A stretch of DNA of 64,000 nucleotides from Campylobacteraceae bacterium (GTDB lineage Bacteria > Campylobacterota > Campylobacteria > Campylobacterales > Sulfurospirillaceae): assembly GCA_027050775.1 (NCBI GenBank), contig JALUBH010000025.1, positions 36,457 through 100,456 of the forward strand, written 5' to 3'. Within the stretch, counting starts at the first letter, position 1, and each line of letters opens with the position of its first letter. The position numbers and the translations under genes were made by a program. Positions 40,578-51,175 of the stretch are shown in pieces. A model generated the notes under the pieces. It was given only the letters and a program-made list of their open reading frames with translations. It was not told the DNA's origin and made no database searches.

Positions 40578-43133
40578 ATGGATTATTTAAAAGCTTATAA
40601 TGACCATGTGCTAGAAAGGTCAAGTCTCGGAGTTCCCGCACTTCCACTAGATGCACAGCAGACTGCTAGAGTTGTTGAGTCTTTAAAAAAAGGTGAGGGT
40701 GATCAAGAAGTTCTATTGGAGCTTCTAATACACAGAGTGAGTCCCGGTGTTGATGATGCAGCTTATGTTAAAGCAGCATTTTTAAACGCTATTGTAAAAA
40801 AAGAGGCTGAGTGTGTAGCTATAACTCCCCTAAAAGCTGTAGAAATATTAGGTACAATGCTTGGCGGATACAATGTTCAGCCCCTTGTTGATGCTCTAAG
40901 TAGTGATGACAAATTTGTAGCTCAGGCTGCTTGTGATGCACTCAAAAACACTATCCTTGTTTACAGCTCATTTAATGATGTAGAAGAGTTGGCAAAAACC
41001 AATAAATATGCAAAAGATGTGATGCAATCATGGGCAAACGCAGAGTGGTTTACATCCAAAGAACCGATTCCTAAAAAAATTACAGTGGCAGTTCTTAGAG
41101 TTCCAGGTGAGACAAATACTGATGATCTTAGCCCTGCTAGTGAAGCATTTACAAGAAGTGATATACCTTTGCATGCGCAATGTATGCTTGAGAAAAAACT
41201 TCCGGATGCACTTACTAGAATAAAAGAGTTTAGAGATAAAGGATATGAAGTAGCCTATGTTGGAGATGTTGTTGGTACGGGAAGCAGTAGAAAATCAGGA
41301 ATAAATTCAGTCCAGTGGTGGATAGGTAGAGATATACCATTTGTGCCAAACAAAAGGACAGGTGGTTTAATACTTGGAAATACTATAGCCCCTATATTTT
41401 TTAATACAGCTGAAGATAGCGGTGCATTGCCTATAGAAGTTGATGTCTCGGCATTTGAGACAGGCGATATCATAGATGTATATCCGTTTGAGGGAAAGAT
41501 AGAAAAAGATGGAAAAGTAGTGGCTGAGTTTAAACTTACGCCAAATACTTTGTCAGATGAGTATAGAGCCGGAGGAAGGATTCCACTTATTATCGGACGG
41601 GGTTTGACATCTAAAGCAAGAGAGTCTTTAGGTTTAGGAGTTGAAGAGATATTTGAAAAACCGGAACAACCCAAAGATGACGGAACTGGATATACTCATG
41701 CTCAAAAGATAGTTGGACTTGCTTGTGGTGTTGATGGAGTAAGAGCTGGTATGTATATAGAGCCAGTTACTTCAACCGTTGGTAGTCAAGATACTACAGG
41801 CCCTATGACTAGAGATGAGATAAAAGAGTTGGCAGCATTGGGTTTTAATGCTGATTTGGTTCTTCAGACTTTTTGTCATACTGCAGCTTATCCAAAACCA
41901 AGTGATGTTGAGATGCAACACACTTTGCCAAACTTCATGGCCACAAGAGGTGGAGTTAGTCTTAAGCCCGGTGATGGAGTTATCCACTCTTGGTTGAATC
42001 GTATGGTTTTGCCTGATACCGTAGGAACAGGCGGGGATTCTCATACTAGATTTCCTATCGGTATATCGTTTCCTGCAGGAAGCGGTTTGGTTGCATTTGC
42101 CGCAGTTACAGGAAGTATGCCACTAAATATGCCAGAATCCGTATTAGTTAGATTTAAAGGAGAACTTCAACCGGGGATTACTCTAAGAGATCTGGTAAAT
42201 TCTATACCTTACACAGCTATACAAAAAGGACTTTTGACAGTTCCTAAAAAAGATAAGAAAAATATATTTGCTGGAAAAATTTTAGAGATAGAAGGGCTGC
42301 CAAATTTAAAAGCAGAGCAAGCCTTTGAGCTAAGTGATGCTAGTGCTGAACGAAGTGCGGCTGCTTGTTGTATAGCTTTAGATAAAGAACCTGTTATAGA
42401 GTATTTAAAATCAAATATAGTTCTTTTAGAATCTATGGTAGAGGCTGGTTATGAAGATGCAACTACACTACAAAAAAGAGCCGATAAGATGAAAAAATGG
42501 TTGGAAAATCCAACACTATTAGAAGCTGATAAAGATGCCAAATATGCAGCTGTGCTAGAGATAGATATGAACGAGATTAAAGAGCCTATATTGTGCTGTC
42601 CAAACGATCCTGACGATGTGGCAACTTTGAGTGAGATATTGGCTGATCCAAACAGACCAAAAAATATAGATGAAGTATTTGTCGGAAGTTGTATGACAAA
42701 TATTGGACACTACAGAGCTTTAGGAGAAGTGTTGAAGGGCGAAGGCCAAGTACCAACTAAGCTATGGATAGCACCTCCGACAAAGATGGATAAAGCTGAG
42801 CTTGTAGAAGAGGGGTACTACTCTATATTTGGTTCAGTTGGAGCAAGAGTTGAGATACCGGGATGTTCATTATGCATGGGTAACCAAGCAAGAGTTGCGG
42901 ACAAGGCAACAGTATTTTCAACAAGTACGAGAAACTTTGATAACAGAATGGGTATGGGTGCACAAGTATATTTAGGAAGTGCCGAGTTGGCAGCAGTGTG
43001 CGCACTTTTGGGCAGGCTCCCAAGCACACAAGAATATTTAGACATAGTTCCTAAAAAACTAGAAGGCAAAGCAGATAGTGTTTATAAGTATCTAAACTTC
43101 AATCTTATTGAAGATTACAAACTAGCTAACTGA
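40578..43133 (+). CDS. acnB: Aconitate hydratase B (bifunctional with 2-methylisocitrate dehydratase)
   Basis: AcnB interconverts citrate and isocitrate in the TCA cycle (or reductive TCA cycle). The product, 851 residues, begins [20 protein letters not shown] and has the AcnB order: HEAT-like domain, swivel domain with [13 protein letters not shown], then the catalytic core. Iron-sulfur ligands are seen in [16 protein letters not shown] and [12 protein letters not shown] good hairpin terminator follows. In an RTCA-using member of this phylum it would run in the carbon-fixing direction, which the window cannot show. Confidence 0.96.
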   Translation: MDYLKAYNDHVLERSSLGVPALPLDAQQTARVVESLKKGEGDQEVLLELLIHRVSPGVDDAAYVKAAFLNAIVKKEAECVAITPLKAVEILGTMLGGYNVQPLVDALSSDDKFVAQAACDALKNTILVYSSFNDVEELAKTNKYAKDVMQSWANAEWFTSKEPIPKKITVAVLRVPGETNTDDLSPASEAFTRSDIPLHAQCMLEKKLPDALTRIKEFRDKGYEVAYVGDVVGTGSSRKSGINSVQWWIGRDIPFVPNKRTGGLILGNTIAPIFFNTAEDSGALPIEVDVSAFETGDIIDVYPFEGKIEKDGKVVAEFKLTPNTLSDEYRAGGRIPLIIGRGLTSKARESLGLGVEEIFEKPEQPKDDGTGYTHAQKIVGLACGVDGVRAGMYIEPVTSTVGSQDTTGPMTRDEIKELAALGFNADLVLQTFCHTAAYPKPSDVEMQHTLPNFMATRGGVSLKPGDGVIHSWLNRMVLPDTVGTGGDSHTRFPIGISFPAGSGLVAFAAVTGSMPLNMPESVLVRFKGELQPGITLRDLVNSIPYTAIQKGLLTVPKKDKKNIFAGKILEIEGLPNLKAEQAFELSDASAERSAAACCIALDKEPVIEYLKSNIVLLESMVEAGYEDATTLQKRADKMKKWLENPTLLEADKDAKYAAVLEIDMNEIKEPILCCPNDPDDVATLSEILADPNRPKNIDEVFVGSCMTNIGHYRALGEVLKGEGQVPTKLWIAPPTKMDKAELVEEGYYSIFGSVGARVEIPGCSLCMGNQARVADKATVFSTSTRNFDNRMGMGAQVYLGSAELAAVCALLGRLPSTQEYLDIVPKKLEGKADSVYKYLNFNLIEDYKLAN

Positions 43134-43139
43134 TTCAAC

Positions 43140-43172
43140 CTTAGCCATCTGTAAAGGTGGCTAAGACTTTTT
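43140..43172 (+). terminator. Rho-independent terminator of acnB
   Basis: CTTAGCCA (43140-43147) and TGGCTAAG (43158-43165) form an 8-bp perfect stem with a 10-base loop, followed by ACTTTTTAT. It starts 7 bp after the acnB stop codon. Confidence 0.85.
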
Positions 43173-43198
43173 ATATATAATATTTAAGGTTATTTTTG

Positions 43199-44122
43199 AT
43201 GTTGAAAGAGAAAATAAAAAATAGACAAAGTGGCATACTGCTTTATGGTATGACTCCACCAAAAGCCATACATTCAAAAGAGGAGTTAAAGGATATTGCT
43301 GCTCGTCAGATCAAGAGAATTAAAGATTTAGATATAGATGGGCTTGTATTGTATGATATACAAGATGAGAGTGATAGAACAGATGCAAAAAGACCTTTTC
43401 CTTTTATAAAAACTCTCGATTCTTGTGATTATGCAAAAAATTACCTAGATAGAGATTTGAAGTTTCCTGTTATTGTCTATAGGGCAGTGGGAAAGTATGG
43501 CAAGACTGAATTTAAGCAGTGGTTGCAAAATAGGGTCGGAAGAGAATTTTTTTCAGTTTTTGTTGGAGCCGCTAGTAAAACAACTGAGACAACCATGAGT
43601 ATAAAAGAGGCTTATAAGCTTAAACAAGAGATATATGATGAGTTAATCTTGGGTGGAATTGTGATACCAGAGAGACATACGGCAAAAAAAGATGAGCATT
43701 TGCGTGTTTTTTTTAAGATTCATAATGGTTGTGAGTATTTTATATCTCAAGCAGTATATGATTTAGAAGCTGCAAAGAGATTTTTGGATGATTATGCTTT
43801 GTATGCAAAAGAAAATGATAGGAAAATGGTGCCTATTATCTTTACATTTACGCCTTGCGGATCGATAAAAACATTAGAATTTATGAAATGGCTTGGTGTT
43901 CATATCACTTTTTCTTTAGAAAAGAGGTTGATAAATTCAGAAGATATTTTGGAAGAGTCAGTAAAAACTTCCATATCTAACTTTAAAGAACTATATGAGT
44001 ATGGTAAAGAAAAAAATATCCCAATTGGTGCAAATATAGAGAGTATAGCTATAAGAAAAGTAGAGATAGATGCCTCTATAAAACTTCTTGATGAAATTAA
44101 AAAAATCATAAAAAAATCATAA
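43199..44122 (+). CDS. Methylenetetrahydrofolate reductase-like flavoprotein
   Basis: A 307-residue cytosolic protein of the MetF superfamily (FAD TIM barrel). Features are LLYGMTPPKA at the N-terminus, GGIVIPERHTAKKDEHLRVFFKIHNGC (short: IPERHTAKKDEHLR), FISQAVYD and FTPCGSIKTLEFMKWLGV. It differs from canonical MetF in spacing, so it is probably one of the MetF-like side branches and not the methionine enzyme itself. ATG 43199 has AAGG 9 bp upstream and is preferred over the TTG at 43196. Convergent with an amino acid permease gene 7 bp away. Confidence 0.72.
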   Translation: MLKEKIKNRQSGILLYGMTPPKAIHSKEELKDIAARQIKRIKDLDIDGLVLYDIQDESDRTDAKRPFPFIKTLDSCDYAKNYLDRDLKFPVIVYRAVGKYGKTEFKQWLQNRVGREFFSVFVGAASKTTETTMSIKEAYKLKQEIYDELILGGIVIPERHTAKKDEHLRVFFKIHNGCEYFISQAVYDLEAAKRFLDDYALYAKENDRKMVPIIFTFTPCGSIKTLEFMKWLGVHITFSLEKRLINSEDILEESVKTSISNFKELYEYGKEKNIPIGANIESIAIRKVEIDASIKLLDEIKKIIKKS

Positions 44123-44129
44123 AAAGGTT

Positions 44130-45470
44130 TTACTTGTCCTCTACTTTTTTCATCATCCTTTTTTCGTGCCTTTCAAGTCTTTTGTCTATATAGTTTGAGA
44201 TGAGGTTGCCTTCTTCCTTCATCAGGTTATAAAAAACAGTGAAAATCCCTATAGCAATTAGTAATATTCCACTAGTAAGGAGAGATTTTGGTGAGTATAT
44301 AAGAGTGTGGCTTATCAGTGTTATTGTAGCACCAAGGCAAAGAAGCGTTCCAAAACCAGATATTATACGGTTGCCCTTGGTCTCTTTGTGTAGCTTGAAG
44401 TTTGCTATATTTACTAGTGCAAATATGATGAGAAATCCCAAGCTACCTGCGACAGAGATATTTTTCAAATTAAATAGAGTAGTAAATATGATGCCAAGAA
44501 GTCCTATGATAATCATGCCTTCAAAACCGTGTTTGATCTTTTTTTCCAAGCTATCTGGCAACTCTCCAAGCTTAGCGATGAGGTAAGCTGTTCTGCCGCC
44601 ACCATAAATTGTTGCATTTATCGCAGATGCCGTTGATAATAAAGCAGCTATACCTATGACGATAAAGCCTATATGCCCAAAAAATGGCTCCGCTGCTTTT
44701 GCCAAAACATAATCCTTGGCATTTTGTGCCTCGGCAAAGCTCAAATTTCCAACAGCTACAGCAGATATTAAGATATATAATAAAATTACAAAAATAACAG
44801 AAGCATAGTATGCTCTGGGAAGGTTTTTTTCCGGTTCTTTGATATCTCTAGCGGTATTTGCTATCAATTCAAATCCTTCGTATGCCAAAAAAATCATAAA
44901 ACCACCGGACATAACAGACGGTAACGGTGTCCATTGCGATAAAGCTAAGTGTCCCCAATCAATACTGAAATATCCAACTGCACAGAAGATAAGCAGTATG
45001 GCTAATTTTATAAATACCATGATATCTTCTGCCTTTCCTGTCATAAAAGCACCGAGTAAATTAATAAGTACAAAAGCTATAATTATGCCAGAAGAGAGCG
45101 TTTTGTGTAACCAGCCAATATCGCTTCCCGCAAATAATGCGGAGCCATAACTTCCAAAAGCATAAGCATAAAGTGCTAGCATAATTACATAGCTAAATAA
45201 CATTATAGTGTTTACTAATGCCGAAAAGATTCCATTTCCATAAGCTTGAACTATAAATTCTATGGTTCCGCCTTCACTTGGGTATCTCAATGATAGTTTG
45301 ACATAAGAATAAACAGTGACAAGTGCAATTAACCCTGCAATAGCAAAAGCAAACGGAGCACCACCTTTTGAGAGCTCTATGGTTAGTCCCAAAACAGCAA
45401 AAATACCGCCGCCTACCATACCTCCTACACCTATACTAAACGCCTCTATAAAACCTATCTTTTTACTCAA
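44130..45470 (-). CDS. APC-family amino acid permease
   Basis: A 446-residue inner-membrane protein with about 12 hydrophobic segments. The APC helix 1 glycine motif (SIGVGGMVGGGIFAVLG), MIFLAYEGFELIANTARDIKEPEKNLPRA (short: AYEGFELIANTARDIKEPEK) and STASAINATIYGG are typical. Substrate not determinable. The C-terminal tail is charged (RLERHEKRMMKKVEDK). Start is TTG 45470. Monocistronic. Confidence 0.88.
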   Translation of the reverse strand: MSKKIGFIEAFSIGVGGMVGGGIFAVLGLTIELSKGGAPFAFAIAGLIALVTVYSYVKLSLRYPSEGGTIEFIVQAYGNGIFSALVNTIMLFSYVIMLALYAYAFGSYGSALFAGSDIGWLHKTLSSGIIIAFVLINLLGAFMTGKAEDIMVFIKLAILLIFCAVGYFSIDWGHLALSQWTPLPSVMSGGFMIFLAYEGFELIANTARDIKEPEKNLPRAYYASVIFVILLYILISAVAVGNLSFAEAQNAKDYVLAKAAEPFFGHIGFIVIGIAALLSTASAINATIYGGGRTAYLIAKLGELPDSLEKKIKHGFEGMIIIGLLGIIFTTLFNLKNISVAGSLGFLIIFALVNIANFKLHKETKGNRIISGFGTLLCLGATITLISHTLIYSPKSLLTSGILLIAIGIFTVFYNLMKEEGNLISNYIDKRLERHEKRMMKKVEDK

Positions 45471-45609
45471 TATTAAACCCCATATATATTTTTCTTGTGA
45501 TTATATCATATATTTATAAGAATTTTAATTTACTATTTACTCTATGTGTGATACTATTTTTAAGACAAATAAACTAAGGGGTATTTCAGACAACCCTAAA
45601 GGAAAAATT

Positions 45610-46896
45610 ATGTATAGGCAAAATAGTAAAGAAGCTTTCAATAAAGCAAAAAGAGTGATTCCCGGTGGTGTTGATTCTCCTGTGAGGGCTTTTAAGAGTG
45701 TTGGAGGGACTCCGGTTTTTATAAAAAAAGGAGAGGGTGCATATCTCATAGATATAGATGATAATAGATACATAGATTTTGTTCAGAGTTGGGGCCCGTT
45801 GATATTTGGACATTGCGATAAAGATATACAAAAAGCTGTCGTGAAAGCTTCCAAAAAAGGTCTTAGTTTTGGAGCTCCCGTGAAAGCAGAAACAAAACTA
45901 GCTAAAGAGATTTGTTTACTTTTTGATGAGATAGACAAGATTCGTTTTGTTAGTAGCGGTACGGAAGCTGTTATGAGTGCGATTAGACTTGCCAGGGGGT
46001 ATACAGGGCGAGATGATATAGTAAAATTTGAAGGATGCTATCATGGACATAGCGACTCTCTTCTTGTACAAGCCGGAAGTGGAGCTGCGACTTTTGGGAC
46101 TCCTAGTTCTCCTGGAGTGCCTGCTGATTTTACAAAACACACTCTACTTGCAAAGTACAACGATATAGACAGTGTAAAGCAGTGTTTTATAAATTCAAAA
46201 GATATTGCTTGTGTGATTATCGAGCCAATCGCTGGAAATATGGGTTTGGTTCCTGCGGATGTAGAATTTTTACAAGAACTTAAGGATTTGTGCGAAGAAA
46301 ATGGAGCTTTGTTGATTTTTGATGAAGTTATGAGTGGATTTAGAGCCTCCTTAAAAGGAGCAACAGGCTTGGTTAAAGTCAAACCTGATTTGATCACATT
46401 TGGCAAGGTGATAGGTGGCGGTATGCCGGTGGGTGCATTTGGTGGATTTGAAGAGATAATGGATCAATTAAGTCCCGATGGGCCAGTTTACCAAGCAGGA
46501 ACTCTAAGCGGAAACCCAGTAGCTATGAGTGCCGGCTTAAGTGCTCTGAAAAAGATAACCAGTAGCTTTGATATGTATGAAGATTTGGAAGAGAAAGCAA
46601 CACTTTTGATGAAAGGCTTAGAAAAAGAGGCAAAAAAAGTTGGAATCCCACTTCAGGTAAGTGTTAGAGGTAGTATGTTCGGATTTTTCTTCAATGAAAA
46701 TGAAGTGAAGAATTTTGATGATGCTTTACAATCCGATACAAAAATGTTTGCCAAATTTCACAAAGGTATGTTGAATGAAGGTTTTTACTTTGCATGTAGT
46801 CAGTTTGAGACAGGGTTTATAAGTACAAAGATAAAAACGGAACATATACAAAAGTGTATAGAGGCTGCGGCTAAAGTTTTTAAAGATATAGAATGA
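45610..46896 (+). CDS. hemL: Glutamate-1-semialdehyde 2,1-aminomutase
   Basis: HemL converts glutamate-1-semialdehyde to 5-aminolevulinate for haem synthesis with a PMP/PLP cofactor. The 428-residue product has [43 protein letters not shown] (short: [16 protein letters not shown]), [21 protein letters not shown] and the cofactor lysine in [17 protein letters not shown] 45610 with AAAGGA 6 bp upstream is the start; the frame from 45544 is longer but non-homologous. Its end overlaps the next gene by 4 bp. Confidence 0.96.
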   Translation: MYRQNSKEAFNKAKRVIPGGVDSPVRAFKSVGGTPVFIKKGEGAYLIDIDDNRYIDFVQSWGPLIFGHCDKDIQKAVVKASKKGLSFGAPVKAETKLAKEICLLFDEIDKIRFVSSGTEAVMSAIRLARGYTGRDDIVKFEGCYHGHSDSLLVQAGSGAATFGTPSSPGVPADFTKHTLLAKYNDIDSVKQCFINSKDIACVIIEPIAGNMGLVPADVEFLQELKDLCEENGALLIFDEVMSGFRASLKGATGLVKVKPDLITFGKVIGGGMPVGAFGGFEEIMDQLSPDGPVYQAGTLSGNPVAMSAGLSALKKITSSFDMYEDLEEKATLLMKGLEKEAKKVGIPLQVSVRGSMFGFFFNENEVKNFDDALQSDTKMFAKFHKGMLNEGFYFACSQFETGFISTKIKTEHIQKCIEAAAKVFKDIE

Positions 46897-47213
46897 GTGA
46901 AGAAAAAAAACCAAAATACAGACCGATTATAGAGGGTGCTGAGCAGCTATCTCTTGGTATTTCTATGGTTGTGGCAGTTCTTTTGGGTGTTGGAGCTGGA
47001 ATTTTGATGAAAAACTGGTTTCATCAAAATTGGCTTCTTTGGTTAGGCGTATTTTGGGGTGTGAGCGGAGCTTTGCTAAATATATATAAAGCTTACAAAA
47101 AACAGATGAAGTCGTTAGATGAGTTAAAAGACGATGTTCGATATAAAAACTATAAACCAAAAACAGATGATGATGATGACGATAGTTATGATGGCGAAGG
47201 AAAATATGAGTAA
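46893..47213 (+). CDS. AtpZ/AtpI-like small membrane protein
   Basis: A 106-residue protein with two hydrophobic segments (about residues 20-40 and 47-64) in the arrangement of the AtpZ/AtpI family ([42 protein letters not shown], each shown in part), followed by an acidic tail with six consecutive Asp. AtpZ/I proteins assist ATP synthase c-ring assembly or Mg2+ handling, but here the gene follows hemL, so function is uncertain. Coupled to hemL by overlap. Confidence 0.72.
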   Translation: MSEEKKPKYRPIIEGAEQLSLGISMVVAVLLGVGAGILMKNWFHQNWLLWLGVFWGVSGALLNIYKAYKKQMKSLDELKDDVRYKNYKPKTDDDDDDSYDGEGKYE

Positions 47214-47697
47214 ATTTTCATATCTTTATTTGATTGGTGATCTTTTTATCATCATCTTGTCACTATTTATGGGTGGGTATTGGCTTTTAAATACCCAAGT
47301 TGCTTTTATCTGTTCTATGCTTATCACTTTTGCATCATTTTATGCCTATAAAAAATCAATCCTCAAAGGTGTAAAAAACAGTAGCGGTGAAGAGTTTAGA
47401 GACTCATTTGATGAACTTGAAGACCCATACAATCTTTTTGATGATGAAGATGAAGAAGTGGAGCAACCGAAGAAAAAAGGAGGTGTTTTCAAATACACCG
47501 TAAAAGGTTTTGCAAGTGGTATAGCCGGAGCGGTTAATCCACTTAGAATCCTAGCATATTTAGTGTTGATAGTCTCATTTTTATATCTGAGTAGGCATGG
47601 TATGTTTGACGCTTTCGCATTTTTTTCAGGCTTAAGTATTGTGCCGATTATGAGTATGATAAGTTCTGTATTTAGTTTGAAATTAAAGCAGAAGTGA
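47206..47697 (+). CDS. Membrane protein of unknown function downstream of hemL
   Basis: A 163-residue integral membrane protein. Two hydrophobic segments near the N-terminus ([20 protein letters not shown] onward), an acidic loop (DELEDPYNLFDDEDEEVEQP) and two further segments at the C-terminus. ATG 47206 has GAAGG 5 bp upstream and overlaps the preceding gene by 8 bp. C. jejuni has, as I recall, two small genes after hemL of similar type. No function is known to me. Its 3' end overlaps the convergent gene by 26 bp. Confidence 0.75.
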   Translation: MSKFSYLYLIGDLFIIILSLFMGGYWLLNTQVAFICSMLITFASFYAYKKSILKGVKNSSGEEFRDSFDELEDPYNLFDDEDEEVEQPKKKGGVFKYTVKGFASGIAGAVNPLRILAYLVLIVSFLYLSRHGMFDAFAFFSGLSIVPIMSMISSVFSLKLKQK

Positions 47698-48358
47698 GTA
47701 TAGTAGAGTTGGCGCGAAAAACCACTATGGAGTTGGCATTTGTCGATATATCCTCTATATTTTGTTCAAAGTTCACATCTCTATTTTCACCCTCTACATG
47801 TAGAGAAAAAATTGGATATTTTTTGCCTTCAAACTTTAGATATTCACCCGTATTTAGCATCAATTTTGATGTGATAGTTTTGGAAGAGAGATAAGATTGA
47901 TATATTTTATTTACGAGTTTGCTAAACTCCTCTATCTTTAGCCTTACTTCAGGAAATGCAGGATCAAAAAGTTTGATGTGTTTTATATCTGATGATCCTG
48001 CACTTGAAGCGCTGATGCAAAGATCGAGCAAAGAGTAGATGTTGATAAAATCACCATATTCGCCAATCGATGGGCATACGGTGGCTTTTTTGTATAACTT
48101 TATACCTATTTCACTCTCATCAAGATACCCAACAGTAATGGCAAAAAATGAGAACGAGCCAAAATTGAGATCTAAAATAGTAGTTTTAAATCCGAAAGTG
48201 ATATTTGCATAAGTTTTAGCTAACTCAAAAATTTTTTTACTTTGTACTACTCCTAGTAGATAATGGGCTTCTTGATTGAGTGATTTAACCCTTCCATTCT
48301 CATCAAAAGAGATAAAAGGATTATAATCAAACTCTAGCCAAGCTTCATTGAAGTCCAT
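47672..48358 (-). CDS. Unknown protein with PAS-like N-terminus
   Basis: A 228-residue soluble protein I cannot assign. The start NPFISFDENGRVKSLNQEAHYLLG is like the opening strand of a PAS domain; the middle ends with ISASSAGSSDIKHIKLFDP. No kinase, GGDEF or DNA-binding part follows. It contains an exact copy of the CTCTACATGTAGAG repeat (encoding SLHVEG). It lies 9 bp downstream of rpoD on the same strand and is convergent with, and 26 bp overlapping, the membrane gene on the plus strand. A small-molecule or redox sensor is possible. Confidence 0.7.
   Translation of the reverse strand: MDFNEAWLEFDYNPFISFDENGRVKSLNQEAHYLLGVVQSKKIFELAKTYANITFGFKTTILDLNFGSFSFFAITVGYLDESEIGIKLYKKATVCPSIGEYGDFINIYSLLDLCISASSAGSSDIKHIKLFDPAFPEVRLKIEEFSKLVNKIYQSYLSSKTITSKLMLNTGEYLKFEGKKYPIFSLHVEGENRDVNFEQNIEDISTNANSIVVFRANSTILTSALISN
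47793..47806 (+). repeat. Exact copy of the CTCTACATGTAGAG palindrome
   Basis: Exact 14-mer in the PAS-like gene, read on the minus strand as Leu-His-Val-Glu. Confidence 0.85.
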
Positions 48359-48367
48359 ATCTAGTTT

Positions 48368-50188
48368 TTAACTCTCAATATAATTTTTTAATTTTCTTCC
48401 GACTTTTGGGTGTTTTAGTTTTTTGATAGCGCTGCTTTCTATTTGTCGTACTCTCTCTCTTGTGACGCTCAACTCTTTTCCTATCTCTTCAAGTGTTCTG
48501 TCGCTTTCGTCAAACATGAGCCCAAATCTCATCCTGATTACAGCTTTTTCTCTATCGTTTAACTGCTCAAGTACATCATCTATTTGGTCTTTCAAGTCAT
48601 TTTTCAATATAAAGTCCATCGGTGATATACTAGATTTGTCCTCAACAAAATCGCCAAATTTTCCATCTTCTTCTTTGCCGATAGGAGCCTCTAGGGATAT
48701 AGGTTCTTTTGTTATTTTGATAACATTTTTAACTTTGTCTATACTTAATCCGACCTCTTTTGATATGGTATCAACATCTGGCTCTTTTCCGTGTTCTTGA
48801 AGGTGTTTTCTTACTATTTTATTGATTCTGTTTATGGTTTCTATCATATGTATCGGAATTCTGATGGTTCTTGCTTGATCTGCTATAGCTCTTGAAATGG
48901 CCTGTCTTATCCACCAAGTTGCATAGGTTGAAAATTTATAACCTTTTTTATATTCAAACTTATCGACAGCTTTCATAAGACCGATATTTCCTTCTTGGAT
49001 TAGATCCAAGAAAGGTAAGCCTCTGTTTGTGTATCTTTTTGCGATTGATACGACTAGTCTGAGGTTTGATTTTGCCATCCTTGTTTTGGCAGCATCTGCT
49101 ATCTTTTTACCTCTTTTTATCTGCTCAAGTATCTCTTTTAGCCTCTCTTCTTCAAGATCAAAACTCTGCTTGCTTGCTTCTTTTGTTTGAAATAGTTTTT
49201 TTATTTTCATATAAGTTGAAACCATGGTGGCTTCAGGTACTTCTAATATAACATCATCTTTGCTCATCTTTGTGAGTCTTAAAAGAATTTTTTCATGATT
49301 TTTTCTTAAAGTGTCATTAAATAAAGGCAACATATACTCTAGTCTTTTTAATTCTTTGTCGAATTCAGTATCACTTTTTAGTGCAGTTTCTATAGATTTA
49401 ACTAGTTCATTTATGAGTTTACTTGTAGGTCCTAACTCCATCAATTTTTCTTTTAGAACTTTCTTTTTGAATGCTAGAGTCAAGTCATATGCCATCTTTG
49501 TCTGTTCGTCGACATCGCCTTCTGTGATTTTGCCTAGTGTTTTCATCCAGTCTTTTTTTGCTTTTTCAAGTGCTTTAAAACTTGCTACTACTTTTTGAGT
49601 TCTGCTATCGTCTTTTTTTCCTGTTTTTTTATTGCCATCATCGTCATCATCGTCATCATTGTCATCTTCAAAACTTCTAAAAAGCTCTTTTACTCTTCTC
49701 TCACGGTTTATAAGAGCCTCTTTATAATCAAGTATAAAATCTATAAGGTAGGGGACTGAGCAAAAAGCATCTATGATGATATCTTCACCAAACTCTATTT
49801 TTTTACTTATATCTATCTCTTCCTCTTTTGTGAGTAGTGATATTTGCCCCATCTCTCTTAGATACATTCTCACAGGACTATCACTTCTACTCCACTCTAA
49901 AAGCTCTTTTTCACTAGCTAAATCAAACTCATCTTCTAGTGCTTCATCTTGAAGTTTTTGTCTCTCTTCTTCTCTTTTTTGCGCCTCTTGTTTGTTCCTT
50001 AGTTTTGCTATTTCCGCCGAACTTATAAGGGAAACTTTGTATTTACTGAGTAGAGTTATGACTTTTTTGGCATTTGAAGCAGTGGGTTGCTTTGGAAATA
50101 TATCCATCACTTTTTCATAAGTAACATGACCTTTTTCATTTTCTTTAAACAACTCTTCTAGTTTTGCGTAGATTTCTTTGGTGGACAT
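48368..50188 (-). CDS. rpoD: Primary sigma factor RpoD (sigma-70)
   Basis: The 606-residue housekeeping sigma factor. Region 1.1 opens the protein; region 1.2 is [24 protein letters not shown]; region 2 has [39 protein letters not shown] and [24 protein letters not shown]; region 4 has [20 protein letters not shown] (motifs given in part). Between regions 1.2 and 2 a non-conserved segment contains an Asp run (seven of eight residues) encoded by a CAT/ATC-type microsatellite at about 49635-49670. The downstream PAS-like gene may be co-transcribed. Confidence 0.97.
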   Translation of the reverse strand: MSTKEIYAKLEELFKENEKGHVTYEKVMDIFPKQPTASNAKKVITLLSKYKVSLISSAEIAKLRNKQEAQKREEERQKLQDEALEDEFDLASEKELLEWSRSDSPVRMYLREMGQISLLTKEEEIDISKKIEFGEDIIIDAFCSVPYLIDFILDYKEALINRERRVKELFRSFEDDNDDDDDDDGNKKTGKKDDSRTQKVVASFKALEKAKKDWMKTLGKITEGDVDEQTKMAYDLTLAFKKKVLKEKLMELGPTSKLINELVKSIETALKSDTEFDKELKRLEYMLPLFNDTLRKNHEKILLRLTKMSKDDVILEVPEATMVSTYMKIKKLFQTKEASKQSFDLEEERLKEILEQIKRGKKIADAAKTRMAKSNLRLVVSIAKRYTNRGLPFLDLIQEGNIGLMKAVDKFEYKKGYKFSTYATWWIRQAISRAIADQARTIRIPIHMIETINRINKIVRKHLQEHGKEPDVDTISKEVGLSIDKVKNVIKITKEPISLEAPIGKEEDGKFGDFVEDKSSISPMDFILKNDLKDQIDDVLEQLNDREKAVIRMRFGLMFDESDRTLEEIGKELSVTRERVRQIESSAIKKLKHPKVGRKLKNYIES

Positions 50189-50300
50189 GCTTTTTAGCCC
50201 CTTGTTTTTGTAGTATATAAGGAATAGATTATACCCAAATATATTTAAAAAGAGGTTAAATGTAACTTACCATTGTATAATAAAATTTATTTACAAATAT

Positions 50301-50317
50301 TTGGAACACATATTGCT
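50301..50317 (+). promoter_or_regulatory. Sigma-54 promoter of flgF-like/flgG
   Basis: TTGGAACACATATTGCT: GG (50303-50304) and GC (50315-50316) are 10 bp apart. It differs from the flgI promoter at only three of 17 bases. It lies 40 bp before the GTG start. A sigma-70-like TATAAT-containing stretch (TGTATAATTC, 50326 on) lies between it and the gene and may be fortuitous. Confidence 0.82.
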
Positions 50318-50356
50318 TCTAGTGCTGTATAATTCAATAAATAAGGTAGGTTTATC

Positions 50357-51160
50357 GTGCAGAGTGGATATTATGATGTTACAGGTGGCATGGTTGCGCA
50401 GTTTAACAGGCTTAATGTCATTTCAAATAATCTTGCGAATCTCAATACAACAGCTTTCAAGAGAGATAATGTTGTTATAGGTGATTTTAAAAGGATTTTT
50501 CAAAATATGCAAGACAATATGCCTATAAACAACAACACAAAAGAAGCTGCAAAATTTATCAATGCGAGTGTGGATAGGGTGCCTCGCATAACAGATCAAT
50601 ATACAAATTTTCAGCAAGGCAGTTTAAAGAGCACAGGAAACAGTTTGGATTTCGCACTTAAGAGCAAGGATGCTTTTTTTATGGTAAAGACTCCACATGG
50701 AATCAGACTTACGAAAGATGGCTCATTTGTGCTAAATAACGATGGTATCTTAACGACAAAAGAGGGTTATCCCGTATTGCCAAAAAATTATTTTAAAAAT
50801 TCACAATACATAAAAGTTCCGCAAGATTCACCTCTTGTGAGTGACAAAAGTGGAAATCTATATTCAAATGGCAACAGTTTAGCTCAATTTTATGTAGCAA
50901 CAGTAGACAACTTGAAGAGCCTCAAAAAAGATGGAGATGGATTATACAAATTCCCAAGTCTCAAAAATATAGAACCAAGTGGAAAGAAAGATATAATCGC
51001 ACAGGGTTTTTTGGAGACAAGTAATGTAAATCCGGTATATGAGATGGTTGATTTGATAGAAACAAATAGATTGGTTGAGATGTATCAAAGGGCCATGAGT
51101 TCTCAAATGAATGATTTGAATAGTGATGCAATAAATAAACTAGCATCCGTAAGAGCATAA
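50357..51160 (+). CDS. flgF: Flagellar basal-body rod protein (FlgF / FlgG2 type)
   Basis: A 267-residue rod protein of the FlgE/F/G family. It starts at GTG 50357 with YYDVTGGMVAQFNRLNVISNNLANLNTTAFKRD (short: VISNNLANLNTTAFK), and ends with the conserved GFLETSNVNPVYEMVDLIETNRLVEMYQRAM (short: SNVNPVYEMVDLIE). It precedes flgG, and the gene is named FlgF or FlgG2 in related genomes. It forms part of the proximal or distal rod in the periplasm. Confidence 0.88.
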   Translation: MQSGYYDVTGGMVAQFNRLNVISNNLANLNTTAFKRDNVVIGDFKRIFQNMQDNMPINNNTKEAAKFINASVDRVPRITDQYTNFQQGSLKSTGNSLDFALKSKDAFFMVKTPHGIRLTKDGSFVLNNDGILTTKEGYPVLPKNYFKNSQYIKVPQDSPLVSDKSGNLYSNGNSLAQFYVATVDNLKSLKKDGDGLYKFPSLKNIEPSGKKDIIAQGFLETSNVNPVYEMVDLIETNRLVEMYQRAMSSQMNDLNSDAINKLASVRA

Positions 51161-51175
51161 AAAAAGGATAAAAAG

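Noticed and set aside
45544..45609. Extended N-terminus of hemL (22 residues).
   Set aside because: HemL homologues begin near [10 protein letters not shown], and AAAGGA lies 6 bp before ATG 45610; the extension is only an open frame.
49635..49670. Asp-encoding trinucleotide run in rpoD as a phase-variable repeat.
   Set aside because: Changes by whole codons would only alter an unconserved acidic linker; switching the essential sigma factor on and off is implausible.
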